64,000 nucleotides of DNA from Actinomycetes bacterium (GCA_025363815.1 JANYLB010000052.1:42020-106019), one strand, 5' to 3'; positions 1 to 8,238 are shown, counted from the first letter of the stretch. The notes: a model not told the origin generated them from the letters alone. Numbers and translations: made by a program.

Positions 1-338
1 ATCCCGAACGGCGACTGGCTGGGAATCGCATACCGGTTCCGAAGCTCGCCGTAAGCCCGCTCGTAGGCGACGGCCAACTCGCGTCCGCCGTAGCGCGCGG
101 GTCCGGTGATCCAGCCGAAGCCGGCATCGAACTCTGTCGCCTTCCACGCCTTGGCGTCGCGAATCTCGGCCGCTTCCTGGTCGTCGGTCTTCTCGTCGAT
201 CAGCCCGACCTGGTCGGAGCCCTGACCCCAGACGAACTTCTCTTCGGGTCGCAAGGACGCGTTCGCCGAGAGGAACCCGTCGGCTTCGGCCCGGAAGGCA
301 TCGAGCGAGATCGTGTCGTGAATCGCGGTATCGGTCAT
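1..338 (-). CDS. Acyl-CoA dehydrogenase family protein, N-terminal fragment
   Basis: The N-terminal ~112 residues of a flavoprotein that would oxidise acyl-CoA thioesters; the gene runs off the left edge of the window. The visible part is the all-helical N-terminal domain, with the typical stretch FGWITGPARYGGRE followed by a helix ending in the edge of the window. The ATG overlaps the stop of the upstream SCP2-like gene as ATGA, so the two are translationally coupled. A pairing of acyl-CoA dehydrogenase with a sterol-carrier-like protein is common in actinobacterial lipid or steroid catabolism. Substrate class cannot be judged because the FAD- and substrate-binding parts are missing. Confidence 0.75.
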   Translation of the reverse strand, partial: MTDTAIHDTISLDAFRAEADGFLSANASLRPEEKFVWGQGSDQVGLIDEKTDDQEAAEIRDAKAWKATEFDAGFGWITGPARYGGRELAVAYERAYGELRNRYAIPSQSPFG

Positions 339-784
339 GGGAGGGGATCGTAGGTCGTTACGTTTCGGAGCTCGCGGGCGGAGTCTTCGAGTGCAACCAG
401 CATCTTGCGTGCCCCTGTGATCTGCTCGAGTCGACCGCGGATGTCCAGCCGCCCCGATTCGAGCGCCTCCTGAGCCGAGAGCTCCCCAAGATTGAGCGCG
501 ACCGCCGTGTCGTAGTCGGTAGTGACGACGAGATCTCCGGGTCCGGGCCAGGCCGAGCCCTCGGTGCCGTCGGTGCTGTCGACAACGACTCCGATGCCGT
601 GGTGGGAGAACTCGATCCTGTAGGCGAGTTCCCTTCCGACTCCGTTCGGATCGTCGGCGAACGGTGCCCCGGTGACGTTCTGGCGGACTGCGAACGGTGC
701 GAAGGAGCCGTGGGCAGGTAGGGGAACAGCGGCCAGCGCCCTCGCGAGCGCGGCGATCCATTCGGTCGACAGGAAGGTCGGCAC
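335..784 (-). CDS. SCP2-like sterol/lipid transfer protein
   Basis: A 149-residue protein with the pattern of an SCP2 sterol-carrier fold: a central beta-rich part (AYRIEFSHHGIGVVVD), then DLVVTTDYDTAVALNLGE and a conserved helix/loop SAQEALESGRLDIRG, which in SCP2 proteins contributes to the lipid-binding cavity. It probably presents lipids or acyl-CoA to the coupled dehydrogenase downstream. The GTG start at 784 lies 6 bases after a TAGCGT -10-like hexamer and has no ribosome-binding site, consistent with a leaderless message. Family assignment is by pattern recognition; the ligand is unknown. Confidence 0.6.
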   Translation of the reverse strand: MPTFLSTEWIAALARALAAVPLPAHGSFAPFAVRQNVTGAPFADDPNGVGRELAYRIEFSHHGIGVVVDSTDGTEGSAWPGPGDLVVTTDYDTAVALNLGELSAQEALESGRLDIRGRLEQITGARKMLVALEDSARELRNVTTYDPLP

Positions 785-790
785 GCCGCC

Positions 791-796
791 ACGCTA
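791..796 (-). promoter_or_regulatory. -10 element (TAGCGT) of the SCP2/acyl-CoA dehydrogenase operon
   Basis: On the minus strand TAGCGT is followed by a 6-base spacer and the GTG at 784. There is no Shine-Dalgarno sequence, so transcription probably starts at the start codon. No clear -35. Confidence 0.45.
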
Positions 797-876
797 ACGG
801 GTCGGATCGGAGATGCAGATCGGGTGGTGCGGGACGGGTCGAGTTGGCTGATCAGGTTCATGACGGGGTCTGAACC

Positions 877-882
877 TAAGGT
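877..882 (+). promoter_or_regulatory. -10 element (TAAGGT) for the polyprenyl synthetase
   Basis: TAAGGT, then 6 bases, then ATG at 889. The arrangement matches other leaderless-type starts in this window. Confidence 0.45.
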
Positions 883-888
883 GGAGCC

Positions 889-1977
889 ATGGGCCCGGAG
901 CCGGTGACGCAAGCCGGGCGGACGCCGGCGCCGGCGCCGGCGAGCCTCGCCGAGGGTGGGGTGCGCGCCGCCCGCCGCGTCGCGGAGCTGCTCGACGCCG
1001 AGCTCGCGCGCTGGACGCTCGTCGATCCGGCGCTCGCCGCTCCGATTCAGGCGTTGTCGGACCTCGTCATGGCCGGCGGCAAGCGCCTGCGTCCGGCGTT
1101 CTGTCACTGGGCGTTCGTGGGCGCAGGCGGTAACCCCGACGACCCGATGGTGATCGACGCGGCCGGCGCGCTCGAGCTGCTGCACACCTTCGCGCTCGTG
1201 CACGACGACATCATGGACGGATCGGACCGGCGTCGGGGCCTGGCCTCGATCCACCACCGGTTCATCGATCTCCACGGTCGTGAGGCCTGGCGCGGCGAGG
1301 GCCGTCGATTCGGTGAGGGGGTCGCGATCCTGGTCGGCGACTTCGCATTCGTATACGCCGACATGTTGATGGCGGGCGTACCCGACACCGCGAGACCGAT
1401 CTTCGACGAGTTGCGGGTCGAGCTGTGCGTCGGCCAGTACCTCGATCTCGCGGCCACGGCTTCGGGCGACCGCGATCCCGAGGACGCTCGCCGGATCGAG
1501 TGGTACAAGTCGGGCAAGTACACGGTTGAGCGCCCGCTGCATCTCGGGGCCGCGCTCGCCGACCGGCTGCCGGATCTGGCTGGGCCGTTGACCGACATCG
1601 GCCTTCCGCTCGGTGAGGCGTTCCAATCCCGAGACGACGTCCTCGGAGTTTTCGGCGACTCGTCGGTCACCGGCAAGCCTGTAGGCGACGACTTGCGCGA
1701 GGGCAAGCTGACCCCGCTCGTCGCATCGGCGGCGGCCCGGGCCACCGGGGCTTCGGCGCGGCTGCTCGAACGCATCGGTGCTCCGGATCTTTCCGCCCAC
1801 GAGATCGAGAGCTTGCGCTCGGTGTTCGTCGAAACCGGCGCCAGGGCCGAGGTGGAAGCGACCATCGAGACGCGGGTCGGCGAGGCATTGTCTGCCATCG
1901 GTCGGTCTCCGCTCACAGACGAAGCGCGGCGAGCCTTGTCCGAGCTCGCGACCTACGTGGCTTGGCGCGACGAATAG
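889..1977 (+). CDS. Polyprenyl diphosphate synthase (geranylgeranyl-PP synthase type)
   Basis: A 362-residue class-I trans-prenyltransferase that condenses isopentenyl diphosphate onto an allylic diphosphate. The first Asp-rich motif is HDDIMDGSDRRRG and the second is SRDDVLGVFGD; GGKRLRPAF near residue 64 is the upstream substrate-binding motif. Length fits actinobacterial IdsA/GrcC-like enzymes. Product chain length cannot be read reliably. Nearby CtaB needs farnesyl diphosphate, and menaquinone or carotenoid pathways also use such products, so the location next to heme genes is suggestive but not decisive. The ATG is placed by the -10 hexamer just upstream. Confidence 0.88.
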   Translation: MGPEPVTQAGRTPAPAPASLAEGGVRAARRVAELLDAELARWTLVDPALAAPIQALSDLVMAGGKRLRPAFCHWAFVGAGGNPDDPMVIDAAGALELLHTFALVHDDIMDGSDRRRGLASIHHRFIDLHGREAWRGEGRRFGEGVAILVGDFAFVYADMLMAGVPDTARPIFDELRVELCVGQYLDLAATASGDRDPEDARRIEWYKSGKYTVERPLHLGAALADRLPDLAGPLTDIGLPLGEAFQSRDDVLGVFGDSSVTGKPVGDDLREGKLTPLVASAAARATGASARLLERIGAPDLSAHEIESLRSVFVETGARAEVEATIETRVGEALSAIGRSPLTDEARRALSELATYVAWRDE

Positions 1978-2024
1978 TCGGCATCGGCACGGGCCAGAAG
2001 CAAGGGCGGCGAGGTCGGAGCCGG

Positions 2025-2030
2025 TAGTCT
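2025..2030 (+). promoter_or_regulatory. -10 element (TAGTCT) of the ABC exporter operon
   Basis: TAGTCT, a 9-base spacer and then ATG at 2040, with no ribosome-binding site. Confidence 0.4.
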
Positions 2031-2039
2031 CGGCCGTCG

Positions 2040-3002
2040 ATGGAACCGACTGCCCCTGCGATCGAGGTCGTCGGGCTCACGAAGCGGTACGGCGAGCGCC
2101 TCGCAGTCGACGGGATCAGCCTCTCTGTGGGCGTCGGCGAGGTGTTCGGCCTCCTCGGACCGAACGGTGCGGGCAAGACCACGACCGTGGAGATCCTCGA
2201 GGGCTACCGGCAGCCCGACAGTGGCTCCGTGCGCGTGCTCGGGCTGGATCCATCGCGCGACGCCAAGGTGCTCCACCCGCAGATCGGTGTGATGCTCCAA
2301 GAGGGCGGCCTCTATCCAGGAGTGAAGCCGCTAGAGGTCCTCCAGCTCTTCGCGTCGTACTACGACAACGCGGATGACCCGGAGCGTCTCCTCCAGCTCG
2401 TCGGCCTCGACGACGCCCGCAAGACTCTCGTGCGTCGCCTCTCTGGTGGTCAGTGCCAACGGCTCTCGCTCGCACTCGCGCTCATCGGTCGCCCGCGCCT
2501 TGTGTTCCTCGACGAGCCGACGGCCGGGATGGACCCGCGCGCGCGCGCCACGACCTGGCAGCTCGTGCGCGAGCTGCGCGACGACGGGGTGACAATCGTC
2601 CTCACCACCCACGCCATGGACGAAGCCGAACACATCTGCGATCGCGTCGCGATTGTCGACCACGGCCGGATAGTCGCCGCGGGAAGCCCAATGGAGCTGA
2701 CGGAGCGGGTCGGCCATGAAGAGATCAGCTTCAATGCCGCGGCTGGACTCGATCGACGTCGCCTTGGCGATGCGCTAGGCCTCGTTGGCGATGCGGTGGC
2801 CGAGATCCGCCCCGGCGATTATGTCATCGCGGCAGCCTCGACGCCGACGCTGCTCGCGGATCTCACTGCGTGGCTCCGCGACGAAGACATATCGCTGGGC
2901 GACCTGCGCACCGGCCGTCGGAGTCTTGAAGAGGTGTTCCTCCGCATGACCAGTGAAGGTCGTCCGCAGCAAGGCCGTCGGCCCGAGGATCAGCAAGCAT
3001 GA
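2040..3002 (+). CDS. ABC transporter ATP-binding protein (exporter type)
   Basis: A 320-residue nucleotide-binding subunit. Walker A GPNGAGKTT is at residues 40-48, the signature is LSGGQCQR (an unusual C in place of Q), Walker B is LVFLDEPTAGMD and the H-loop is LTTHAMDEAE. The C-terminal ~100 residues form the extension seen in drug/lipid exporter subunits of the CcmA/DrrA type. It overlaps the permease gene by 4 bases (ATGA). In mycobacteria a comparable two-gene exporter sits next to ctaA/ctaB and the pentose phosphate genes, so this may be its counterpart. Substrate unknown. Confidence 0.88.
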   Translation: MEPTAPAIEVVGLTKRYGERLAVDGISLSVGVGEVFGLLGPNGAGKTTTVEILEGYRQPDSGSVRVLGLDPSRDAKVLHPQIGVMLQEGGLYPGVKPLEVLQLFASYYDNADDPERLLQLVGLDDARKTLVRRLSGGQCQRLSLALALIGRPRLVFLDEPTAGMDPRARATTWQLVRELRDDGVTIVLTTHAMDEAEHICDRVAIVDHGRIVAAGSPMELTERVGHEEISFNAAAGLDRRRLGDALGLVGDAVAEIRPGDYVIAAASTPTLLADLTAWLRDEDISLGDLRTGRRSLEEVFLRMTSEGRPQQGRRPEDQQA

Positions 3003-3727
3003 GACGCGCCTCGCTGAGTGCCCAGGCCCGCGTCGAGATGCTCCTCACGGTCCGCCGCTCGGAAAGCATGCTCGTCACCCTTGGCATCCCGCTCGGGATC
3101 CTCGTGTTCTTCGCCGAGTTCGACGGCGTCAGCTCAGTGAAGAACCCGGTCGATTTTCTCGTCCCCGGGATCCTCGCCCTCGCGGTGATGTCGACCGCGA
3201 TGGTGAGCCTCGGGATCGCGACGGGATACGAGCGGCGCTACGGAGTATTGAAGCGGCTGGGTTCGACTCCGCTCAGCCGCGGTGGCCTTCTCACCGCCAA
3301 GACCATGAACGTGCTGGTGATCGAGGTGCTCCAGGCGGTGCTCATCGTCGCGACGGGGGTCGCGCTCGGGTGGAAGCTGACCGCCGGGATCATGGCGGCA
3401 ATCCCGCTCCTCCTCATTGGCACCGTCGCGTTCGCGGGCATCGGCATGCTCCTCGCCGGAACGCTGCGGGCCGAGGCGAATCTCGCGGTGGCTAACGGCC
3501 TGTATCTCGTTCTCCTGTTCCTCGGCGGGATGGCGTACCCCCTCTCGCGTTTGCCCGCGGGTGTCCGTTTCTTCGCAGAGCTGCTGCCTGCAGCGGCGCT
3601 CTCACAGACTGTGCGCGGCGTCCTCCAGTCGAACCCGAGCCTGCCGCTTCGGAGCTTCGCAGTACTCGTCGTGTGGGCCGTCGCCGCGCCGTTGCTCGCG
3701 ATCCACTTCTTCCGCTGGGAGGAGTGA
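2999..3727 (+). CDS. ABC-2 type exporter permease
   Basis: A 242-residue integral membrane protein with about six hydrophobic segments (for example LGIPLGILVFFAEF, ILALAVMSTAMVSLGIA, GLYLVLLFLGGMAYPL and AVLVVWAVAAPLLAIHFF), the ABC-2 permease pattern. It contains the typical YERRYGVLKRLGSTPLSR cytoplasmic coupling segment. It is translationally coupled to the ATPase gene and would form a 2+2 exporter with it. No substrate-specific feature is visible. Confidence 0.82.
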   Translation: MRRASLSAQARVEMLLTVRRSESMLVTLGIPLGILVFFAEFDGVSSVKNPVDFLVPGILALAVMSTAMVSLGIATGYERRYGVLKRLGSTPLSRGGLLTAKTMNVLVIEVLQAVLIVATGVALGWKLTAGIMAAIPLLLIGTVAFAGIGMLLAGTLRAEANLAVANGLYLVLLFLGGMAYPLSRLPAGVRFFAELLPAAALSQTVRGVLQSNPSLPLRSFAVLVVWAVAAPLLAIHFFRWEE

Positions 3728-3771
3728 CCCCGCACCGTTGCCGGCGGGAGCGGCGGAACGGCGAAAGAGCC

Positions 3772-4425
3772 CTACCTGTTGGTCGGCCGCAGGATCTTCG
3801 CGATCTCGGCGTCGAAGGTCGCTTCCGACGGAGCCTGAAAGTAGCGCTGGGTGATTCGGCCATCGGGCGCGATGAAGAACGTCTGGGGAATCGCGCGCAC
3901 GCCGTACTTCACCGCGGTGGCGCGTGACTCGTCGGTGACCAGGTTCCACGTCGCCTTCTGGTTGCGGGCGAAGGCTCGGGCGTCGGAAGCGATGTCGTTG
4001 TACACGATGCCGATGATCTCGACGCCGTCGGCGCGGTGCTGACGCTGGACCCTGCGTAGCACTGGGAACTCCTTGCGGCACGGAATGCACCACGACGCCC
4101 AGAAATTCAGGATCACCGGCCTGCCCCGAAGATCATCAAGTCGGAGTCGGCCGACGCCGCTGAGTCGGGGGAGATCGAAGTCGGGGGACACGCTCCCGGC
4201 GGTGGCGACACCCGGCGATGACACCACCGCAGAGGTCTGCGTCGGTTCTGTCGTCGGTTTCGATGACGAGCCGCCGCTGGTGGCGCTGATCCAGGCCGCG
4301 ACACCGACGAGCGCTCCTGCGACGAGAACCGCGGGCGCGACCCAACGGAGCCGGGAACGCCTGGTGCTGCCCGACGACGCGTCGGGAGGCAGGTCAGGCG
4401 GTGCGGACGAGGACGTCGACGGCAA
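3772..4425 (-). CDS. ResA/TlpA-like membrane-anchored thioredoxin
   Basis: A 217-residue thiol-disulfide oxidoreductase. An N-terminal cytoplasmic stretch leads to one membrane anchor (residues ~27-47, WVAPAVLVAGALVGVAAW), a Ser/Thr-rich linker, then a TlpA-type thioredoxin domain with active site WCIPC in the context NFWASWCIPCRKEFP. The cis-Pro region AIPQTFFIAPDG is also present. The domain faces outside the cell and probably reduces disulfides of apocytochromes or other exported proteins. It overlaps the end of ctaB by 32 bases, tying it to heme/cytochrome assembly. Confidence 0.82.
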   Translation of the reverse strand: MPSTSSSAPPDLPPDASSGSTRRSRLRWVAPAVLVAGALVGVAAWISATSGGSSSKPTTEPTQTSAVVSSPGVATAGSVSPDFDLPRLSGVGRLRLDDLRGRPVILNFWASWCIPCRKEFPVLRRVQRQHRADGVEIIGIVYNDIASDARAFARNQKATWNLVTDESRATAVKYGVRAIPQTFFIAPDGRITQRYFQAPSEATFDAEIAKILRPTNR

Positions 4426-5344
4426 TGGCCGCGAAGAGCAGCGCGAGATAGATGTTCGAGAACGTGAACAGCTTGATTGCCCGCTCGGGGGTGAGATCGC
4501 GGGCCAGCACCGTGGCTTGGGTGATGAACATCAACCCGAGCACCGCAGCGGTCGCGGTGTAGACGATGCCCATCGACGCCACCGGGACGAGCACCAAGGT
4601 TGTCGCGACCACGATGAACGTATAGGCGAGGATGTGATGAGCCGCGACCTTGAGGCCCTTGACCACCGGCAGCATTGGGATCCCGGCAGCCGCGTAGTCA
4701 TCGCGGTAGCGCACCGACAACGCCCAGAAGTGGGGCGGAGTCCAGAAGAAGATCACCGCGAACAGCACCCAGGCCGGGGCGCCTAGCGAACCGGTGACCG
4801 CCGCCCAACCGACGAGCACCGGAACCGCGCCTGCGGCACCACCGATTACGATGTTCTGCGGGCTCCGAGGCTTCAACCAGATCGTGTAGACGAAGACGTA
4901 GAAGAGCGTGGCACTGAGCGCGAGCCCGGCCGACAAGAGGTTGGCCGCAGCCCAGAGCAAGGCGAACGCGAAGACCTCGAGTGCGATGGCGAAGACAAGG
5001 GCGTTGACGGGGGAGATCTCGCCGAGCGGGAGAGGTCGGTGACGGGTCCGTTTCATGATCTGGTCCCGGTCGCGTTCGACCCAACAGTTGATCGCGTTGG
5101 CCCCGCCCGCTGCCAGAGTGCCGCCGATCAGCACGGCGACGATCAGCGCGACCGACGGCATCCCGTTGGCCGCGAGGATCATCGGCGGAACGGTCGTGAC
5201 CAGGAGCAGCTCGATCACCCGTGGCTTGGTCAGCCGCACGTAGGCGCCGATGGTGGAGGAGAGGCCGTGGGTCCGGGTGCTCACCGAATCGGCTGCCTCG
5301 GAGTCTCCAGACTCGGGAAACGCCGGCTCTTGCAATGCTGACAC
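4394..5344 (-). CDS. ctaB: Protoheme IX farnesyltransferase
   Basis: Converts protoheme to heme O by adding a farnesyl group, supplying aa3-type cytochrome oxidases; a polytopic UbiA-family membrane protein. The canonical prenyl-diphosphate motif is in NAINCWVERDRDQIMKRT (NxxxDxxxD), followed by the HRPLP loop and a second conserved region with FFWTPPHFWALSVRYRDDY. The GTG start at 5344 (316 residues) is chosen because TAGATT lies 7 bases upstream, a leaderless arrangement. A GTG at 5284, giving 296 residues, is the alternative. The open frame extending further upstream only mirrors the divergent gene. Confidence 0.9.
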   Translation of the reverse strand: MSALQEPAFPESGDSEAADSVSTRTHGLSSTIGAYVRLTKPRVIELLLVTTVPPMILAANGMPSVALIVAVLIGGTLAAGGANAINCWVERDRDQIMKRTRHRPLPLGEISPVNALVFAIALEVFAFALLWAAANLLSAGLALSATLFYVFVYTIWLKPRSPQNIVIGGAAGAVPVLVGWAAVTGSLGAPAWVLFAVIFFWTPPHFWALSVRYRDDYAAAGIPMLPVVKGLKVAAHHILAYTFIVVATTLVLVPVASMGIVYTATAAVLGLMFITQATVLARDLTPERAIKLFTFSNIYLALLFAAIAVDVLVRTA

Positions 5345-5351
5345 GCGTTGA

Positions 5352-5357
5352 AATCTA
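5352..5357 (-). promoter_or_regulatory. -10 element (TAGATT) of ctaB
   Basis: TAGATT on the minus strand, a 7-base spacer and the GTG at 5344. It supports the longer of two plausible ctaB starts. Confidence 0.45.
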
Positions 5358-5436
5358 GCCCCCTGGCCTCCTCGGCCACGGATCAGCTCTTCTCTGGGTG
5401 CTGGAGTGCTGTCCGGGGTGTGGAGAGTCGTGGCGG

Positions 5437-5442
5437 TAACCT
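5437..5442 (+). promoter_or_regulatory. -10 element (TAACCT) of the Cpn10-like gene
   Basis: TAACCT, a 7-base spacer, then GTG at 5450. It selects this start over in-frame upstream codons that would add an unconserved extension. Confidence 0.5.
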
Positions 5443-5449
5443 CACCGAC

Positions 5450-5779
5450 GTGGCCGACGACGGTAAGGTGCCCATCCGCATGACGGCCGACCGAATCCTC
5501 GCGCTGCCGTCGACCGAGCTCGGCGAGCAGAAGTCGCGCTCTGGGATTCTCATTCCCGCGACCGCGAACCGGGACCGCCGTCTCGGTTGGGCCGAGGTCG
5601 TCGCCGTCGGTCCCACGGTGCGCAACGTCGAGGAGGGTGACCAGATTCTCTTCGCTCCCGACACCGGGTTCGAAGCCGAGATACGCGGCGACGAGTATCT
5701 GATACTGCGCGAGCGCGACGTCCACGCAGTCGCGTCGGCCCGGGTCGAAGCCGACGGGCAGGCCGGTCTGTACCTGTGA
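5450..5779 (+). CDS. Cpn10/GroES-like co-chaperonin fold protein
   Basis: A 109-residue protein with the GroES beta-barrel pattern: an entry strand (PIRMTADRILALPS), a gap matching the mobile loop (ELGEQKSRSGILIPATAN), GWAEVVAVGPTVRNVEEGDQILFAP, and a C-terminal strand EYLILRERDVHAV. No groEL gene is nearby. The mobile loop keeps SGILIP, the GroEL-contact type sequence, so GroEL binding is possible. It may be a second, divergent co-chaperonin rather than the housekeeping GroES. It overlaps the next gene as GTGA. Confidence 0.7.
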   Translation: MADDGKVPIRMTADRILALPSTELGEQKSRSGILIPATANRDRRLGWAEVVAVGPTVRNVEEGDQILFAPDTGFEAEIRGDEYLILRERDVHAVASARVEADGQAGLYL

Positions 5780-6531
5780 TCTCGACCGATCTTCGCCTCG
5801 ACGGGAAGATCGCTCTCGTCACCGGCGGGACCCGGGGGATCGGCCGAGCGATCGTCGAGGCCTATGCCAGAGCGGGAGCCTCGGTCGCGGTGCTGGCCCG
5901 CAAGCCCGCGGAGCTGGCCGAGACCACGGCAGCAGTCGAGGCAATCGGCGCTCGGGCTCTCAGCTACGCAGGTTCGGCCGGCGACCCAGCTGCTATTGAC
6001 GCGGTGACACAGGCGTGTGTCGCTGAGCTCGGCGGCCTCGACATCCTCGTCAACAACGCGGCGACCAACCCGGCTTTCGGGCCGATTATCGAGACGGAGG
6101 CGCGCGCCGTCGACAAGGTTCTCGAGGTCAACGTCGTCGGGCCACTGCTCCTCGCCCAGTCGGCTTGGCGGCTATGGATGCGGGAGCACGGCGGGGCCAT
6201 CGTCAACATCGTGTCGACCGGCGGGATCCGACCGGCCCCCTTCATCGGCATCTACAACGTGTCGAAGGCAGCGCTCGCGCACATGACCCGCCAGCTCGCG
6301 CTCGAGCTTGCGCCGAGCGTGCGGGTCAACGCGATCGCTCCGGGTTTGGTGAAAACCGACATGTCGAGGGTGCTCTACGAGAGCGGCGAGGAGGCGCTCG
6401 CGGCACGGCACCCGATGCGGCGCCTCGGCGTTCCCGACGACATCGCCGGACTCGCACTGTTTCTCGCCTCCGACATCTCGTCGTGGATGACCGGAGAGGT
6501 CATCGCCGTCGAAGGCGGCATGTCCCTGTAA
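5776..6531 (+). CDS. Short-chain dehydrogenase/reductase
   Basis: A 251-residue classical SDR. TGGTRGIG at residues 16-23 binds NAD(P); NNAATNP follows the usual position of the NNAG motif; catalytic Ser lies in NIVSTGG and the Tyr/Lys pair in YNVSKAAL. The C-terminal FLASDISSWMTGEVIAVEGG is the standard end of FabG-like enzymes. An oxidoreductase of a hydroxyacyl or alcohol substrate is likely, but the substrate is not evident. It is translationally coupled to the Cpn10-like gene. Confidence 0.85.
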   Translation: MISTDLRLDGKIALVTGGTRGIGRAIVEAYARAGASVAVLARKPAELAETTAAVEAIGARALSYAGSAGDPAAIDAVTQACVAELGGLDILVNNAATNPAFGPIIETEARAVDKVLEVNVVGPLLLAQSAWRLWMREHGGAIVNIVSTGGIRPAPFIGIYNVSKAALAHMTRQLALELAPSVRVNAIAPGLVKTDMSRVLYESGEEALAARHPMRRLGVPDDIAGLALFLASDISSWMTGEVIAVEGGMSL

Positions 6532-6576
6532 GCGCGAGACCTCATCTCCCGCGGTGATGGTGCAGACCCGCGCCGA

Positions 6577-7332
6577 TCAGAGATACGCGCGAGCTACGTG
6601 TAGCGCGGCGTTGGCGGCGTCGCCTTCCGCGACGAGAGTCGAAGCCGCGGAACGGGAGAGCCGTTGCACGAACACCCGACAGAATTCTCCCGCGTCGCCG
6701 CGAATGTGGTCGAGCGCGTCGGGTGGACCGAAGATCCAAGCTTCGCCATCGGGTCCGCTGAGCTCGAACCGCACCACAGCGGCCGGTGGTTCGACGCCGG
6801 CGACCCCGAACGCGTAGGGGAGCGCGCGGATGGCGAGCCACGCGACATGGCGGAGTCGGGGCGTGTCGTGTGCTTCGACGCCGAGGGTCGCACGGATGTC
6901 GAGCCCGTGGGCCCAGGTCTCCATCAACCGGGCAGTTATGAACGACGGCACCCGCATTCCGAGGCCCCACGGGACGCGCACAGAAGGATCGAGCCCAGCG
7001 AGTACGTCGCGCTCGGCCGCCTGGCTGGTCTCCCACCACCCGAGCACCTCGGCGCCGGTGAGGCGACGACCGGCCAAGACGCCGCACAGCGTCAGATCTT
7101 CTGCACTGGAGAGGCTCTGCGCGTACTGGTTCAGCGAGCGATGGCCGCCGGTGCAGGTGTCGACCGCGATCTCATCGGTGTCGGCTAGGTGCGCGACGGT
7201 GTCGCGCACGTCCCAGCCCTTGGCCGGGGTCGCCGCGAACCAGGTGTCACCGGTGACCGATCGGAGCACGTCAACGAGCTCGTGCTGCTCGGCTGCTAGA
7301 TCGTGAAGCAGCAGCGCGATCTCATCGGCCAT
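6577..7332 (-). CDS. TIGR03084-family / DinB-like protein (maleylpyruvate isomerase fold)
   Basis: A 251-residue protein of the mycothiol-dependent maleylpyruvate isomerase/DinB helical-bundle superfamily. Typical elements are GWDVRDTVAHLADTDEIAV near the N-terminus (a metal-ligand His in the AHL part) and ARLMETWAHGLDIRATLG in the middle, the hallmark of the TIGR03084 group. Members probably bind a divalent metal and may use mycothiol; the reaction is unknown. The ATG at 7332 is 7 bases downstream of the previous gene's stop, so both are co-transcribed. A longer in-frame extension would overlap the neighbour and is not conserved-looking. Confidence 0.75.
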   Translation of the reverse strand: MADEIALLLHDLAAEQHELVDVLRSVTGDTWFAATPAKGWDVRDTVAHLADTDEIAVDTCTGGHRSLNQYAQSLSSAEDLTLCGVLAGRRLTGAEVLGWWETSQAAERDVLAGLDPSVRVPWGLGMRVPSFITARLMETWAHGLDIRATLGVEAHDTPRLRHVAWLAIRALPYAFGVAGVEPPAAVVRFELSGPDGEAWIFGPPDALDHIRGDAGEFCRVFVQRLSRSAASTLVAEGDAANAALHVARAYL

Positions 7333-7339
7333 CGGAGGC

Positions 7340-8146
7340 TCAGCCGCGCCGCGCTCGGGTTTTGTGCTTCGACCGCTTGGAGCCATTGCGGCTCGGTCCG
7401 ATGGTGACGGGGACCTGCTTGGCCTGCGCCGGATGCACAACCGTCGGAGGGGCGCCGGGCTCCATCCTGGTGTCAAGGTAGGCAGCGACCTCTTCGAAGA
7501 GATTGTCGCCCAGCATCTTGCGTAGCTCCGGCTCGAGACTGCGGTAGACGGGACGCGCGTTCACGAACGCCTCCGGAGCTTCGGTACACCACCAGCCGAA
7601 GTCTTCGCCACCGTCTCCCCATCCGTCACGGGCGAACTCGGTGAGACGGGTGAACTCCCCGCCTTCGTCGTCGGTGATCGGGATCCGCCGGATCGGAAGC
7701 TGCCAGCAGACCTCGGGCTTGGTGTCGGAGTGATGGAGATCATGGTTCGTCGCGTGGAGATGGAACGCGCAGCCGGGTCCACCGGCGAAGCCCGGCCGGT
7801 TCAAGAATATGCACGCATCCTCGTGGAGGCGGGTGCGCCACTCCTTCTTTCCGACCTTCGCGTAGACGCCGCGCTTTGCGCCGACATCACGGAACTGCCA
7901 CTCGTCGGCGTCGAGCTTCTCGGCCCATCGGACGGTGGCGTCACGGTCGGCCTTGTCCGAGAAGTGTGCCCCATAGGAACAGCAGCCCTGGACCAGCTCC
8001 GGGGTCGGCGCGGTCAAGACACCTTCACAGCCGTTCCCGAAGATGCAGTCCCACCGTGAGGTGAAGAAGGTCACATCGACCAGCATCGGGCGCTCGGGGT
8101 CGGCTGGATCGGTGAACGTCACCCACTCGCGGGTGGGTCCGGTCAT
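7340..8146 (-). CDS. Conserved hypothetical Cys-rich protein (YkgJ-like motif)
   Basis: A 268-residue protein not confidently recognised. Cysteines fall in a cluster at residues 34, 40, 55 and 56 (DCIFGNGCEG and QGCCSYGAHF), with further ones in EDACIFL and GPGCAFH. Spacing resembles the metal- or Fe-S-binding YkgJ/UPF0153 type (C-x5-C...CC). The C-terminus is basic (SKRSKHKTRARR). A good ribosome-binding site (CAGGAG) precedes the ATG, and a TACGCT hexamer at 8189-8194 could be its -10. It forms an operon with the TIGR03084-type gene. Confidence 0.55.
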   Translation of the reverse strand: MTGPTREWVTFTDPADPERPMLVDVTFFTSRWDCIFGNGCEGVLTAPTPELVQGCCSYGAHFSDKADRDATVRWAEKLDADEWQFRDVGAKRGVYAKVGKKEWRTRLHEDACIFLNRPGFAGGPGCAFHLHATNHDLHHSDTKPEVCWQLPIRRIPITDDEGGEFTRLTEFARDGWGDGGEDFGWWCTEAPEAFVNARPVYRSLEPELRKMLGDNLFEEVAAYLDTRMEPGAPPTVVHPAQAKQVPVTIGPSRNGSKRSKHKTRARRG

Positions 8147-8225
8147 CGGCGCTCCTGGTTCCTCGTAGGTCGGGTTCTCGGGCGCGGAGCGTAACCCGCA
8201 GGCCCTGTGCGGTCGCGCCTCGTCG

Positions 8226-8231
8226 TAGGCT
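8226..8231 (+). promoter_or_regulatory. -10 element (TAGGCT) of the glcDEF operon
   Basis: TAGGCT, followed after 7 bases by ATC (8239) and after 10 by ATT (8242), both in the glcD frame. The spacing equals that seen before leaderless ATG/GTG starts elsewhere here. Confidence 0.45.
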
Positions 8232-8238
8232 TCGCGAC

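Noticed and set aside
358..1800. 480-codon minus-strand open frame across the polyprenyl synthetase
   Set aside because: High-GC antisense frame: no recognisable motif, and the plus strand encodes a complete enzyme with both Asp-rich motifs.
5345..5725. N-terminal extension of ctaB
   Set aside because: It would overlap the divergent Cpn10-like gene, has no UbiA-family similarity, and the TAGATT -10 places the start at 5344.
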